This document shows, one piece after another, positions 1-6,312 of a DNA stretch of 10,412 nt (positions within the stretch are counted from its first letter, which is position 1; each line of letters starts with the position of its first letter). A program made the translations under genes and the position numbers. The notes under the pieces were generated by a model. The model saw only the letters and a program-made list of their open reading frames with translations. It did not search any database and was not told where the DNA came from. The DNA lies in NCBI GenBank assembly GCA_028281205.1, contig JANQKJ010000116.1:1-10412 (forward strand), in the 5' to 3' direction. The DNA comes from Gammaproteobacteria bacterium (GTDB lineage: Bacteria > Pseudomonadota > Gammaproteobacteria > UBA4575).

Positions 1-562
1 CTCTGCGAATCAATTCAATATCAAAGCCGCATTTTACTCCATCACAATCAATAGACTGCAATATGATCTCACCAACACCTCTGTTCTCTGCTTCTTTTAC
101 CCACGGCAATACCTTTTTGTTTGACGGAACTCGGCCGCAATCGCTAAAACAAATCCATTCGTCCGCAAAACGTTGAGCTTCAATATTCAATACAACTGAC
201 TGTGAACCATATACTTTGGCCGCCTGATCAATTAAGTCGGGATTGTTCTGCAATACATGGGTATTTAAAATAACTTTATCAGCTCCGTGACGAAATAGTT
301 TAGAAATATCATCAAGGGACCTAATTCCACCTCCAACGGCAAATGGAACAAAAATATTACTTGTTGTCTGCTGGATTTCTTTGTACAGAATTTCCCTGCT
401 GTAGAGGCTTGCAACAATATCGATATAAATAATTTCATCAGCGCCGTCTTTGTAGTACTGATTCACAAGTCCTTCTGCCTGTCCGACTATACGTAAACCC
501 TCAAAGTGTATTGGCTTTACGACGTAAGGCGGCTTTATATCTAACTTGGCGATAATTCTCAT
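1..562 (-). CDS. HisF-like synthase subunit of a surface-glycan amidination pathway (partial, 3' end off window)
   Basis: The 187 visible residues, read from the ATG at 560-562, form the N-terminal three quarters of a HisF-type TIM barrel. The opening RIIAKLDIK matches the RIIxCLDVK start of HisF, with D8 at the place of the catalytic Asp11. A GGG phosphate loop lies at 77-79, GADKV at 93-97, and SIDCDG at 170-175 replaces the usual SxDRDG. The residue aligned with the second catalytic Asp (Asp130) is E128 (NIEAQR). Histidine-biosynthetic HisF makes imidazole glycerol phosphate from PRFAR and ammonia. This copy follows an N-acetyl sugar amidotransferase gene, so it is more likely the HisF2-type paralogue that passes ammonia to the amidotransferase; this role is inferred from context. 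No clear Shine-Dalgarno precedes the start. It lies 221 bp downstream of the amidotransferase on the same strand. The family is secure, the pathway less so. Confidence 0.85.
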   Translation of the reverse strand, partial: MRIIAKLDIKPPYVVKPIHFEGLRIVGQAEGLVNQYYKDGADEIIYIDIVASLYSREILYKEIQQTTSNIFVPFAVGGGIRSLDDISKLFRHGADKVILNTHVLQNNPDLIDQAAKVYGSQSVVLNIEAQRFADEWICFSDCGRVPSNKKVLPWVKEAENRGVGEIILQSIDCDGVKCGFDIELIRR

Positions 563-783
563 ACAGTTTAATAATCCACAAATCTAAGTTTTTCGCACAC
601 TAATTTCGATAATTAATTTAAAATTTTGCCTTTTCCTTTCCGTAACGTTGTTGGCTAATGTGAAACTTTTTTAAGGTTACTATTTGTCGGATTGCTGATC
701 CAAAGTGATATAAGTAACATGCGGTTTCCATACTCTCGTGGGTATTAGATTATTTCTGGCACTTTTATCACCTGCTAACCCAA
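562..783. other. gap between amidotransferase and hisF-like gene, no gene seen
   Basis: These 222 bp separate two same-strand genes whose partner hisH-like gene often sits between them in related clusters. The stretch is AT-rich, far too short for a HisH of about 200 residues, and I see no recognisable fragment of one. There is no convincing terminator. It may carry a promoter for the hisF-like gene, but I could not pick one out. Confidence 0.5.
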
Positions 784-1998
784 CTAAAGATTTTGTGCCG
801 AATTTATAAGAACAGGCTTTTGCTCGCTGGTTAACGACGCATTATCATAGATCGCGCGTTTAAGCCGCCATTGTCCTTGTTTGCAGTACCAAATGTGTGG
901 TGAACGCCAACTGTCTACTACTTCGCGAAACTGCTCCTCACTGATATCGCAGTAGTCCAAAAATTCGTTAAAATAAATACTGGGAAATTCACCATCATAA
1001 CGTTTTACCAAAGATATGCCTTCATCTCGTGTAATTCTCCCATCGCGTATTTCATGGGCTGTGTCAGAGGTTGTCCTGCCAATGCCAAATTTTATATATC
1101 CTAGGTAATAGTGAAGCCCATCAATTTTGTCATCAATGCTTGCGTATTTTGAGTAAGTACCTTTTGTGCGTTGGTAGTTTGGTCTAAAACCTGTATTCTG
1201 TTTACAATAATAGTAGTTATCTTGTGGATCCCAGTAATGATAATATCCGAAAAAATGTATTTCAGTTTTATTTTCTTTGGTCTCCTGTAATGTTGGTCTC
1301 ATGAATGGCTGAAGATCGCTTCTAGTGATTCCATGAGAAGACCAAAATTCCGGAGGTTTTCCAGAAAAGTAATGTTCGTCATGATCAACAATTTCCCGAG
1401 TCGGTGAAAAAGCGTTCTTCATATCTCCGCCATACTCAACCTCACCGTTTTCACCATACATAATAAGAGACACATTATTCTGTACAGCTATCTTGATAGG
1501 GAAATTAGTTTGACCATAAATGAATGGCTGGAAGGGCTCACCCATATAGATAAATGCTAATTTCGTGAGTTTACGCGTAATAACTGGATTAGCGGTTCCT
1601 AGTATATGATTAAATCCCGCCTGTAAGAAGCTGTCGAGGTTTTTCCTACCTATATCCGTAGGTAGCAGAGGAGCCCACGTGACACAAAGCGGATTCATAT
1701 TATATTTGTATTTCAATTGATGAGCGACAACCCCCCCATCTTTGCCGCCACTACAAGGTACTATTACATCATAACGACCATCAGATTTTCGATGCCTATT
1801 ACAAAGTTCCTGTAATTCTTTTTCTCTTTCCTGCCAATCTATTTTATGCTTTTTTATCTCTGAAAAAGAACAAGCACTACATATCCCATCCTCATCAAAT
1901 ACTATTCTTGGTCGTTGATTTGAAATAGTACACTTCTTGCAAAACTTAATTTCTTCTGGAAGATTGTAGATCTGTCGAACATTTCTTTTTTCTATCAT
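784..1998 (-). CDS. N-acetyl sugar amidotransferase (WbpG/PseA/WbuX family)
   Basis: This 404-residue enzyme belongs to the family that converts an acetamido group on a nucleotide or nonulosonic sugar to an acetamidino group, with ATP and ammonia supplied by HisH/HisF-like partners. The cytoplasmic product feeds LPS, capsule or flagellin glycosylation. Near the N-terminus two CxxC pairs (C20/C23 and C40/C43) look like a metal site. The PP-loop ATP-binding motif SGGKD is at 83-87, followed by GG rather than the usual S. A YGENGEVEYGGD motif at 181-192 is typical of the family, and the length is near normal. The ATG at 1996-1998 is preceded by AAGGC about 10 bases upstream, a weak ribosome site. 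The hisF-like gene lies downstream. Which sugar is modified cannot be told, because the sugar-synthesis genes are outside the window. A G7 tract lies just after the P-loop codons. Confidence 0.93.
   Translation of the reverse strand: MIEKRNVRQIYNLPEEIKFCKKCTISNQRPRIVFDEDGICSACSFSEIKKHKIDWQEREKELQELCNRHRKSDGRYDVIVPCSGGKDGGVVAHQLKYKYNMNPLCVTWAPLLPTDIGRKNLDSFLQAGFNHILGTANPVITRKLTKLAFIYMGEPFQPFIYGQTNFPIKIAVQNNVSLIMYGENGEVEYGGDMKNAFSPTREIVDHDEHYFSGKPPEFWSSHGITRSDLQPFMRPTLQETKENKTEIHFFGYYHYWDPQDNYYYCKQNTGFRPNYQRTKGTYSKYASIDDKIDGLHYYLGYIKFGIGRTTSDTAHEIRDGRITRDEGISLVKRYDGEFPSIYFNEFLDYCDISEEQFREVVDSWRSPHIWYCKQGQWRLKRAIYDNASLTSEQKPVLINSAQNL
1731..1737 (-). repeat. G7 homopolymer inside the amidotransferase gene
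   Basis: Seven C on the plus strand are seven G on the coding strand, encoding residues 88-90 (GGV) immediately after SGGKD. A slip of one base would shift the frame after residue 88 and abolish nearly all of the enzyme. Tracts like this in surface-glycan genes are sometimes contingency loci, but seven is short and variation is not shown here. Confidence 0.6.
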
Positions 1999-2566
1999 AC
2001 CGCGGCGCCTTACAGGCCTTTACATTACGACTACCTAGTTAACTTTAATTTAAATCTAGCCATGGTTTCATACACTATGGACGACTTGGTTTCGTGAGGC
2101 TAGTAGCGTACGTCAAACTATTGGTTAATGAGATTAGTATAGACAAGATTCGTGCCGCTTTAGTATTTATATAGCATTTGATGATTTAGTGACAATCAAC
2201 CAGAGCGGTATCGCTGTCCTGGCAGAATCAATTGAGTAATAAGCGCCTAGGGCGTCTCTGAAGCATTTCCTGATTATTCAGACGTGCCCCTAGATTTTAA
2301 ATTAGATAGGATAATGGGGTTGTTTTAGATCGCTAGTCATTAAGTTGTTCAAATAGTGTCTGTTTAGTGTTTATGTCGGGCGTGTGTCTATGCTGGATAG
2401 TTCTTAGCCTTTCAGGCCTTGCCGACACCGAAACGATTTCTACTCCAATGAAAGAAGTGCCTGGGCCGATGAATAGGGTGACGGGTTTGTCGGGCTATTT
2501 ATTTGCTAAAGGCGATTTAAGTGTGCGCGAGTGAGGTGGATGAGTATCGAGGGCTCATGGCGTATA
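1999..2566. other. gene-poor gap at the edge of the glycan region
   Basis: About 570 bp without a recognisable gene on either strand. The stretch next to the amidotransferase presumably holds its promoter on the minus strand. The reading frames between 2040 and 2340 are short and have no recognisable product. The last third carries a doubtful 53-codon ORF, listed separately. Short inverted repeats of about four bases exist (for example CGCC-TAG-GGCG near 2246), but none is strong enough to call a terminator. Confidence 0.5.
2373..2534 (+). CDS. possible small secreted protein or gene remnant (53 aa)
   Basis: I do not recognise this ORF. From ATG at 2373 the product starts with MSGV, then a hydrophobic stretch (CLCWIVLSLSGLA, residues 5-17) ending at a plausible signal-peptidase site (LA|DT), followed by a 36-residue polar tail with two Gly-Pro/Gly-Leu-Ser segments. 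The n-region lacks a positive charge and no ribosome site is visible, which argues against a real gene. The frame stays open upstream to 2337, with GTG at 2367 as another start. It could be a degraded remnant or chance. Confidence 0.2.
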   Translation: MSGVCLCWIVLSLSGLADTETISTPMKEVPGPMNRVTGLSGYLFAKGDLSVRE

Positions 2567-2899
2567 TTAATTTGATGGCGCTAGTTGAATAAAAATTTGG
2601 CCATCTTCTATGGTGAAGTTAATTTTATTGAGGTATTGTTTTAGGCATGGGCCAGCAATACATTCGCCGTTTTCAATCTTAAATAAAGCACCATGAGTAG
2701 AACACTGGATAAGAGCTTTGTCACTGTCAAGAAATTGATGTTCTTGCCACTCTAATGGTACGCCTAGATGAGGGCAACGATTATTATAGACATAGATAAT
2801 ACCATCTTTTTTTACAGCGAAGAAATTGCCTTCGTCCAGCTCAAAGCCTCTACTGTCGTCTTCCTGAATATCGTTTTCGTGGCATAACAGTACTTTCAT
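2567..2899 (-). CDS. Rieske-type [2Fe-2S] ferredoxin
   Basis: This soluble 110-residue protein has the full Rieske cluster signature: C42-P-H44 in the first loop and C66-S-T-H69 in the second, the Cys-x-His and Cys-x-x-His ligands of a [2Fe-2S] centre. The following GALFKIENGECIAGPC is the usual continuation of Rieske ferredoxins of the NirD / dioxygenase-ferredoxin class. No signal peptide or membrane anchor is present, so it is a cytoplasmic electron carrier rather than the bc1 subunit. It stands alone: no oxygenase or reductase is adjacent, and its electron partner is unknown. The start ATG at 2897-2899 has only a weak purine-rich upstream stretch. Similar stand-alone small Rieske proteins are widespread in gammaproteobacteria with no settled role. 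Confidence 0.9.
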   Translation of the reverse strand: MKVLLCHENDIQEDDSRGFELDEGNFFAVKKDGIIYVYNNRCPHLGVPLEWQEHQFLDSDKALIQCSTHGALFKIENGECIAGPCLKQYLNKINFTIEDGQIFIQLAPSN

Positions 2900-3100
2900 T
2901 ATTTTTCACTTTATTATTGTTTCAAATATCTATCTTTCATCACTAACTGGATAGCTAATGGTGATTTGCAGAATACTCTTCAACGTCGTTAATCGCGGTA
3001 TGACGGCTTTCTTGTAAGCGGCCATATTAAAAAAAACTACGTTGTGATCCGTAACGCAAGAGTATAAGACATATTATAAAATATCCTACTATATTTATAA

Positions 3101-3631
3101 GTATATTGTAGCAACTCGGCGCTCATCGACAAAATTGTAGAGCTAGGTATTCAATATATCTGTATTGACACGGATAAGGGGGCAGATTGTCCATTAGGCG
3201 CTGATTTGAGAGAGATATAAGCAGTTAGAAAGTGAATTGATGGTAGGATGGTGAGTATTGTTGATGTGTATGATGTGATTACTTCCGATCGTTGTTACCA
3301 TAATGGGGTATCACCTAGTGAAGGACTGAAGAAAATACTGGAGTGGAGCGGTACGCATTTTGAAGAATCCCTTGTGCATCACTTTATCAAAGCTGTGGAA
3401 ATTTATCCTGTCGGTTCGTTAGTAAAGTTGAAGAGTGGGCGTCTGGGACTTGTGATTGAACAGGGTGAAAAAAGTCAGTTACAGCCGATGGTAAAAGTAA
3501 TCTATAACGCTAAATATGGTTATTTCATTGATGTTGAAGTAGTTGATCTCGCTAAGCCGAGCTGCCAAGATGAAATTGATTGTGCTGTCAATCCAGGCGA
3601 CTATGGCATTAATTGCGGTGATTTTATATAA
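3101..3631 (+). pseudogene. HD-GYP c-di-GMP phosphodiesterase, internally deleted remnant
   Basis: Two pieces of one HD-GYP gene survive. The first (3101-3220) encodes LIDKIVELGIQYICIDTDKG, the DUF3391-like N-terminal strand region, and ends at TAA 3218-3220; no start codon remains. The second (from about 3236, ATG at 3248, stop at 3629-3631) encodes RMVSIVDVYDVITSDR and on to a normal C-terminus (PGDYGIN). This is the part after the HHExxDGxGYP motif. Everything between, including the HD dyad and GYP loop needed to bind metal and cleave c-di-GMP, is absent; only 15 bp separate the pieces, which share a frame but are cut by TAA and TGA. The 127-residue downstream ORF could still be translated, but it cannot be a phosphodiesterase. 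Intact family members are about 400 residues. The remnant is convergent with the TfoX-domain gene. Confidence 0.82.
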
Positions 3632-3671
3632 GACCAAATTGCAATTAAACGGATATTGAAAATATATAGCA

Positions 3672-3705
3672 CCAGCTCTCGTGGTTGACTAACCACGAGA
3701 GCTGG
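3672..3705. terminator. perfect 15-bp inverted repeat between convergent genes
   Basis: The arm CCAGCTCTCGTGGTT, a GACT loop, and the exact reverse complement of the arm form a 34-base hairpin between the end of the HD-GYP remnant and the end of the TfoX-domain gene. Its position suits a two-way terminator. Neither side has a clear U-run, so it may act through RNA processing or be another kind of palindromic element. Confidence 0.6.
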
Positions 3706-3731
3706 CAAGTTGGATATGGGAAATTCTAGAA

Positions 3732-3995
3732 TTAATTGATAGGTTCTAACTCGGCTTCTATAACGAGTTGCTTCTTTAACTGAGAATCTAACTCGTTCCA
3801 ATGGGTATCAAGTAGTGCACCTTGTAAAGCGTAAAGAAGAACCTTGGAGGTGCTAAAGCCTCGCTCCTTAATTGATTTGTAAGCGTTTACTGGACCTACT
3901 CGTTTAAGATCAGATTCTGTTTTTATACCAACAGCATGTAACAGATTGACCGATGTGTTTCCCAGATTTTTTAGTTTAATTAATTCGCCATCCAT
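3732..3995 (-). CDS. TfoX C-terminal domain protein
   Basis: The 87-residue product matches the C-terminal (TfoX_C) domain of TfoX/Sxy competence regulators. It has LKNLGNTSVNLLHAVGIKTESDL at 8-30 (a helix-hairpin-helix-like segment), VGPVNAYKSIKERG at 33-46, and LLYALQGALLDTHW at 53-66, all typical spacings. The N-terminal TfoX domain is absent; stand-alone versions of the C-terminal domain are common in gammaproteobacteria, so this need not be a truncation. Full TfoX activates competence genes in Vibrio and Haemophilus; the function of the solo domain is unknown. The ATG at 3993-3995 has weak ribosome-site support. It is convergent with the HD-GYP remnant and divergent from the M15 peptidase gene. 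Confidence 0.85.
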   Translation of the reverse strand: MDGELIKLKNLGNTSVNLLHAVGIKTESDLKRVGPVNAYKSIKERGFSTSKVLLYALQGALLDTHWNELDSQLKKQLVIEAELEPIN

Positions 3996-4187
3996 TTACT
4001 TTCTAATGCTCCATTGCTTTTTAAAGTTAACGTTGTAAACCCGAGATGATTTGTTTGAATTTCGTCGCTTTATTTAGGTGCGTTAATTAATAGCCAGATT
4101 CGCTCGATTGTGCGCCAATATGTAACGAAGATAATTTTCCTATATCGTTTACTATAGACTAATAAATAAGTTGTGCTGCAGTTAGCT

Positions 4188-4216
4188 CAATAGATAAACT
4201 GCTATTGTCTTTTTTT
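4188..4216 (+). terminator. hairpin plus T7 tract upstream of the M15 peptidase gene
   Basis: CAATAG and CTATTG form a 6-bp stem with an 8-base loop, followed by TC and seven T. This is a weak intrinsic terminator shape ending 19 bases before the peptidase ATG. A rival pairing, GCAGTT (4178-4183) with AACTGC (4197-4202), overlaps it. No gene ends here on this strand, so it could end a short leader or small RNA, or be chance. Confidence 0.3.
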
Positions 4217-4235
4217 AACAAATATTGCTGAATAT

Positions 4236-4982
4236 ATGGTCGAAAATTCTAGGTTAGAAAATTTATTTGGTCAAAATTCCAGTTATGTAAAAAGTTATAT
4301 GCAGCCTGATGGGTCAGAAGTGGTCTTACATGATGACGTTATTGCTGCGTTTGAGGGATTGCAGCAACTGGCGTGGGCTGATGGCATTAATTTGGTGAGT
4401 GTTAGCAGTTATCGTAGCCATGAACGCCAATTAGCTATTTGGAATGACAAAATGTCGGGCAAAAAGGCAGTGCTAGATGGTAATGGTAATCCCATAGAGC
4501 ATGCTGACGTGAGTGAGTTTGAGCTAATTTTTGCCATTCTGCGATGGTCAGCTTTGCCAGGGGCTTCGCGCCACCATTGGGGTACAGATCTGGATGTGAT
4601 TGATAGATCTGCGGTACCTGCAGAATACAACATTCAATTAGTTCCGGATGAGTATGCTGAGGGAGGTATTTTTGAAAGACTAGGCCAATGGTTGCCTGAA
4701 AAAATATCTGAAAACAAGAGCTATGGCTTTTTTCGTCCTTATGAAAGAGATCTTGGGGGTGTTTCACCAGAGCCTTGGCACTTAAGCTTTGCGCCTGTGG
4801 CATATGACTGCCAGCAGAGATTAACATTAGAGTTGTTGCGACAATACATTGAGCAAATAGATATATTGGGTAAACAGACCATATTGTCTCATCTCGACGA
4901 GATATTTGATCGTTTTGTTAAGGTGCCTGATACATGTTATCCTGACGGCTGTCTTTCGTTTCGCTATGGCGATTTACGATAG
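4236..4982 (+). CDS. M15 family zinc D,D-/L,D-carboxypeptidase-like peptidase
   Basis: This 248-residue protein carries the VanY/VanX-type M15 signature. SSYRS at 57-61 is the substrate-binding Arg motif. SRHHWGTDLD at 111-120 gives zinc ligands H113 and D120. EPWH at 179-182 gives catalytic E179 and zinc ligand H182. Such enzymes trim the D-Ala or stem peptide of peptidoglycan. No signal peptide or membrane helix is present, so it would act in the cytoplasm (for example on recycled muropeptides) or leave by another route. The segment between about 120 and 165 and the 60-residue tail after the active site are not assigned. The ATG at 4236 has no good Shine-Dalgarno. cysE follows 80 bp later on the same strand but probably has its own promoter. 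The family call is strong, the substrate unknown. Confidence 0.88.
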   Translation: MVENSRLENLFGQNSSYVKSYMQPDGSEVVLHDDVIAAFEGLQQLAWADGINLVSVSSYRSHERQLAIWNDKMSGKKAVLDGNGNPIEHADVSEFELIFAILRWSALPGASRHHWGTDLDVIDRSAVPAEYNIQLVPDEYAEGGIFERLGQWLPEKISENKSYGFFRPYERDLGGVSPEPWHLSFAPVAYDCQQRLTLELLRQYIEQIDILGKQTILSHLDEIFDRFVKVPDTCYPDGCLSFRYGDLR

Positions 4983-5000
4983 CTGGTTTTGCATTAAAGT

Positions 5001-5031
5001 TTGCCTGCTTTACCAATAGATTCGATACAAT
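5001..5031 (+). promoter_or_regulatory. possible sigma-70 promoter for cysE
   Basis: TTGCCT and TACAAT are separated by 19 bases, with the -10 box 31 bases before the cysE ATG. The spacing is longer than ideal, so this is a tentative call. Confidence 0.3.
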
Positions 5032-5062
5032 ATATTTATTTTTATAAACGAGTACGAATAAT

Positions 5063-5869
5063 ATGAACGATGCTGAATCCTCAGATAGTCTTTGGCATCT
5101 GTTGCGTGCAGAGGCCAGTCAGCATGCGGAAGAAGAGCCTGTATTAGCGAGTTTTTACCACGCTAGCATTTTAAACCATGGGACACTTGAATCAGCATTG
5201 AGCTTTCATCTTGCTAACAAGTTAGATGGTCCCACAGTTCCAGCGATGTTAATTCGTCAGGTTTTTGAAGAAGCATTAAATGGCGATGCGTCTATCAGTC
5301 GCGCGGTGCGATCAGATATAAAGGCGTATAAAGAGCGTGACGCAGCCTGCAATGAATTTACCATACCGTTTCTTTACTATAAAGGCTATCACGCGTTGCA
5401 GTCATACCGGGTCTCCCATTGGTTGTGGTCACTTGGCAGAAATGCTTTGGCACTTTTTTTTCAGAACAGAATATCGGAAGTTTTCGATGTGGATATTCAC
5501 CCTGGCGCAAAAATTGGCGAAGGTATCATGATTGATCACGCTACGGGAGTGGTAGTAGGAGAAACAGCAGTTATTGGCGATAATGTTTCACTATTGCATT
5601 CTGTGACGCTAGGTGGAACTGGCTGTACGGAAGGGGACCGTCACCCTAAGATTGGTAACGGCGTGTTAATTAGTGCAGGTGCGAAAATTTTGGGTAATGT
5701 TAAAGTTGGTGATGGCGCGAAGGTTGGTGCCGGTAGTTTAGTGTTAGCAGAAGTCGCTCCTCATACTACAGTGGCAGGTGTGCCGGCAAAAATTGTCGGT
5801 AAACCCAGCGTTGAACAGCCGGCTTTAGATATGGATCATGGCTTATCTCCGGACGAAGGCGATGGCTAA
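5063..5869 (+). CDS. cysE: serine O-acetyltransferase
   Basis: CysE acetylates L-serine with acetyl-CoA to O-acetylserine, the committed step of cysteine synthesis, and binds CysK in the cytoplasm. At 268 residues it is close to the E. coli enzyme (273). The N-terminal helical SATase domain (about 8-110) is complete. The left-handed beta-helix begins near 140, with catalytic D144 (VDIHPGAKIG) and H159 (DHATG), 15 residues apart as in E. coli. GGTGCTEGDRHPKI (184-197) is the active-site loop and GVPAKIVG (239-246) closes the helix. The C-terminus after GKP (247-268) is acidic and does not end in the typical Ile that inserts into CysK (it ends DEGDG). The gene runs between the M15 gene and dgkA, with a gap of 71 bp to dgkA. 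ACGAG about 9 bases before the ATG is a modest ribosome site. Confidence 0.96.
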   Translation: MNDAESSDSLWHLLRAEASQHAEEEPVLASFYHASILNHGTLESALSFHLANKLDGPTVPAMLIRQVFEEALNGDASISRAVRSDIKAYKERDAACNEFTIPFLYYKGYHALQSYRVSHWLWSLGRNALALFFQNRISEVFDVDIHPGAKIGEGIMIDHATGVVVGETAVIGDNVSLLHSVTLGGTGCTEGDRHPKIGNGVLISAGAKILGNVKVGDGAKVGAGSLVLAEVAPHTTVAGVPAKIVGKPSVEQPALDMDHGLSPDEGDG

Positions 5870-5927
5870 GGTGTCCCAAGTTTTATATGTGATGCCGATA
5901 GTTTAACGTCTCATATGGTTTATAATT

Positions 5928-5933
5928 AAAGGA
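5928..5933 (+). promoter_or_regulatory. ribosome binding site fixing the TTG start of dgkA
   Basis: AAAGGA lies seven bases before the TTG at 5941. No in-frame ATG occurs before codon 37, which is inside the conserved protein, so this site decides the start. Confidence 0.75.
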
Positions 5934-5940
5934 ATTTGTT

Positions 5941-6312
5941 TTGAAGCCAGGTAAGAAGGGTATTGCTCGTATTATCGATGCCACAGGTTATTCGTTTACA
6001 GGGCTTTCTCATGTATGGAAAAATGAGGCGGCTTTCAGGCAAGAAGTTATGTTTGCCGTTTTGTTTATTGGGTTTGGTTTTTGGCTCGGAGAGACGGTAA
6101 CACAATATATTTTAATGGTGTGCAGTTGTTTGTTAGTGTTGATAGTCGAGGTATTGAATTCCGCAATTGAGGCAGTTGTCGATCGCATTGGCTCGGAAAT
6201 TCATGAGTTGTCAGGGCGAGCAAAAGATATGGGTTCTTTCGCAGTGTTTATTTCATTGATGAATGTGTTGCTTGTTTATGGGCTGATTATTTATGACAAT
6301 TTTTTTAGCTAA
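5941..6312 (+). CDS. dgkA: diacylglycerol kinase
   Basis: This small inner-membrane kinase phosphorylates diacylglycerol to phosphatidic acid, recycling the lipid released when phosphoglycerol is transferred to periplasmic glucans or other envelope polymers. The product is 123 residues (E. coli 122). The N-terminal amphipathic helix is followed by NEAAFRQE (28-35, with E29 matching E. coli E28), then three membrane helices. The signature EVLNSAIEAVVDRIGSE is at 70-86 and includes E70, N73 and catalytic E77, followed by HELSGRAKDMGS. All known key residues are present. It starts at TTG with a strong AAAGGA site. It follows cysE with a 71-bp gap and could be cotranscribed with it. Confidence 0.96.
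   Translation: MKPGKKGIARIIDATGYSFTGLSHVWKNEAAFRQEVMFAVLFIGFGFWLGETVTQYILMVCSCLLVLIVEVLNSAIEAVVDRIGSEIHELSGRAKDMGSFAVFISLMNVLLVYGLIIYDNFFS

Noticed and set aside
2040..2170. Short plus-strand frame of about 40 codons
   Set aside because: It has no start codon at a sensible place, no ribosome site and no recognisable product.
3601..3801. 66-codon minus-strand ORF
   Set aside because: It overlaps the end of the TfoX-domain gene and the hairpin; its product is a frame-shifted reading of that gene.
4178..4202. tRNA-like D-arm (GTTAGCTCAATAG)
   Set aside because: It resembles an A-box, but no anticodon arm, T-arm (GTTCRA) or acceptor stem follows, so it is not a tRNA gene and there is no support for an attachment-site remnant.
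4409..4827. Two overlapping minus-strand ORFs of 74 and 130 codons
   Set aside because: They lie antisense inside the M15 gene, whose active-site motifs are intact, and their products show no recognisable domain.
5454..5461. T8 run inside cysE
   Set aside because: It is a plain Leu-Phe-Phe codon run in an essential-type biosynthetic gene; phase variation is not expected.
5337..5531. 64-codon plus-strand ORF
   Set aside because: It lies in another frame inside cysE and has no family features or ribosome site.
5921..5926. Perfect TATAAT upstream of dgkA
   Set aside because: There is no acceptable -35 box at 16-18 bases, and a transcript starting after it would begin at about the ribosome site, leaving no leader to bind the ribosome.
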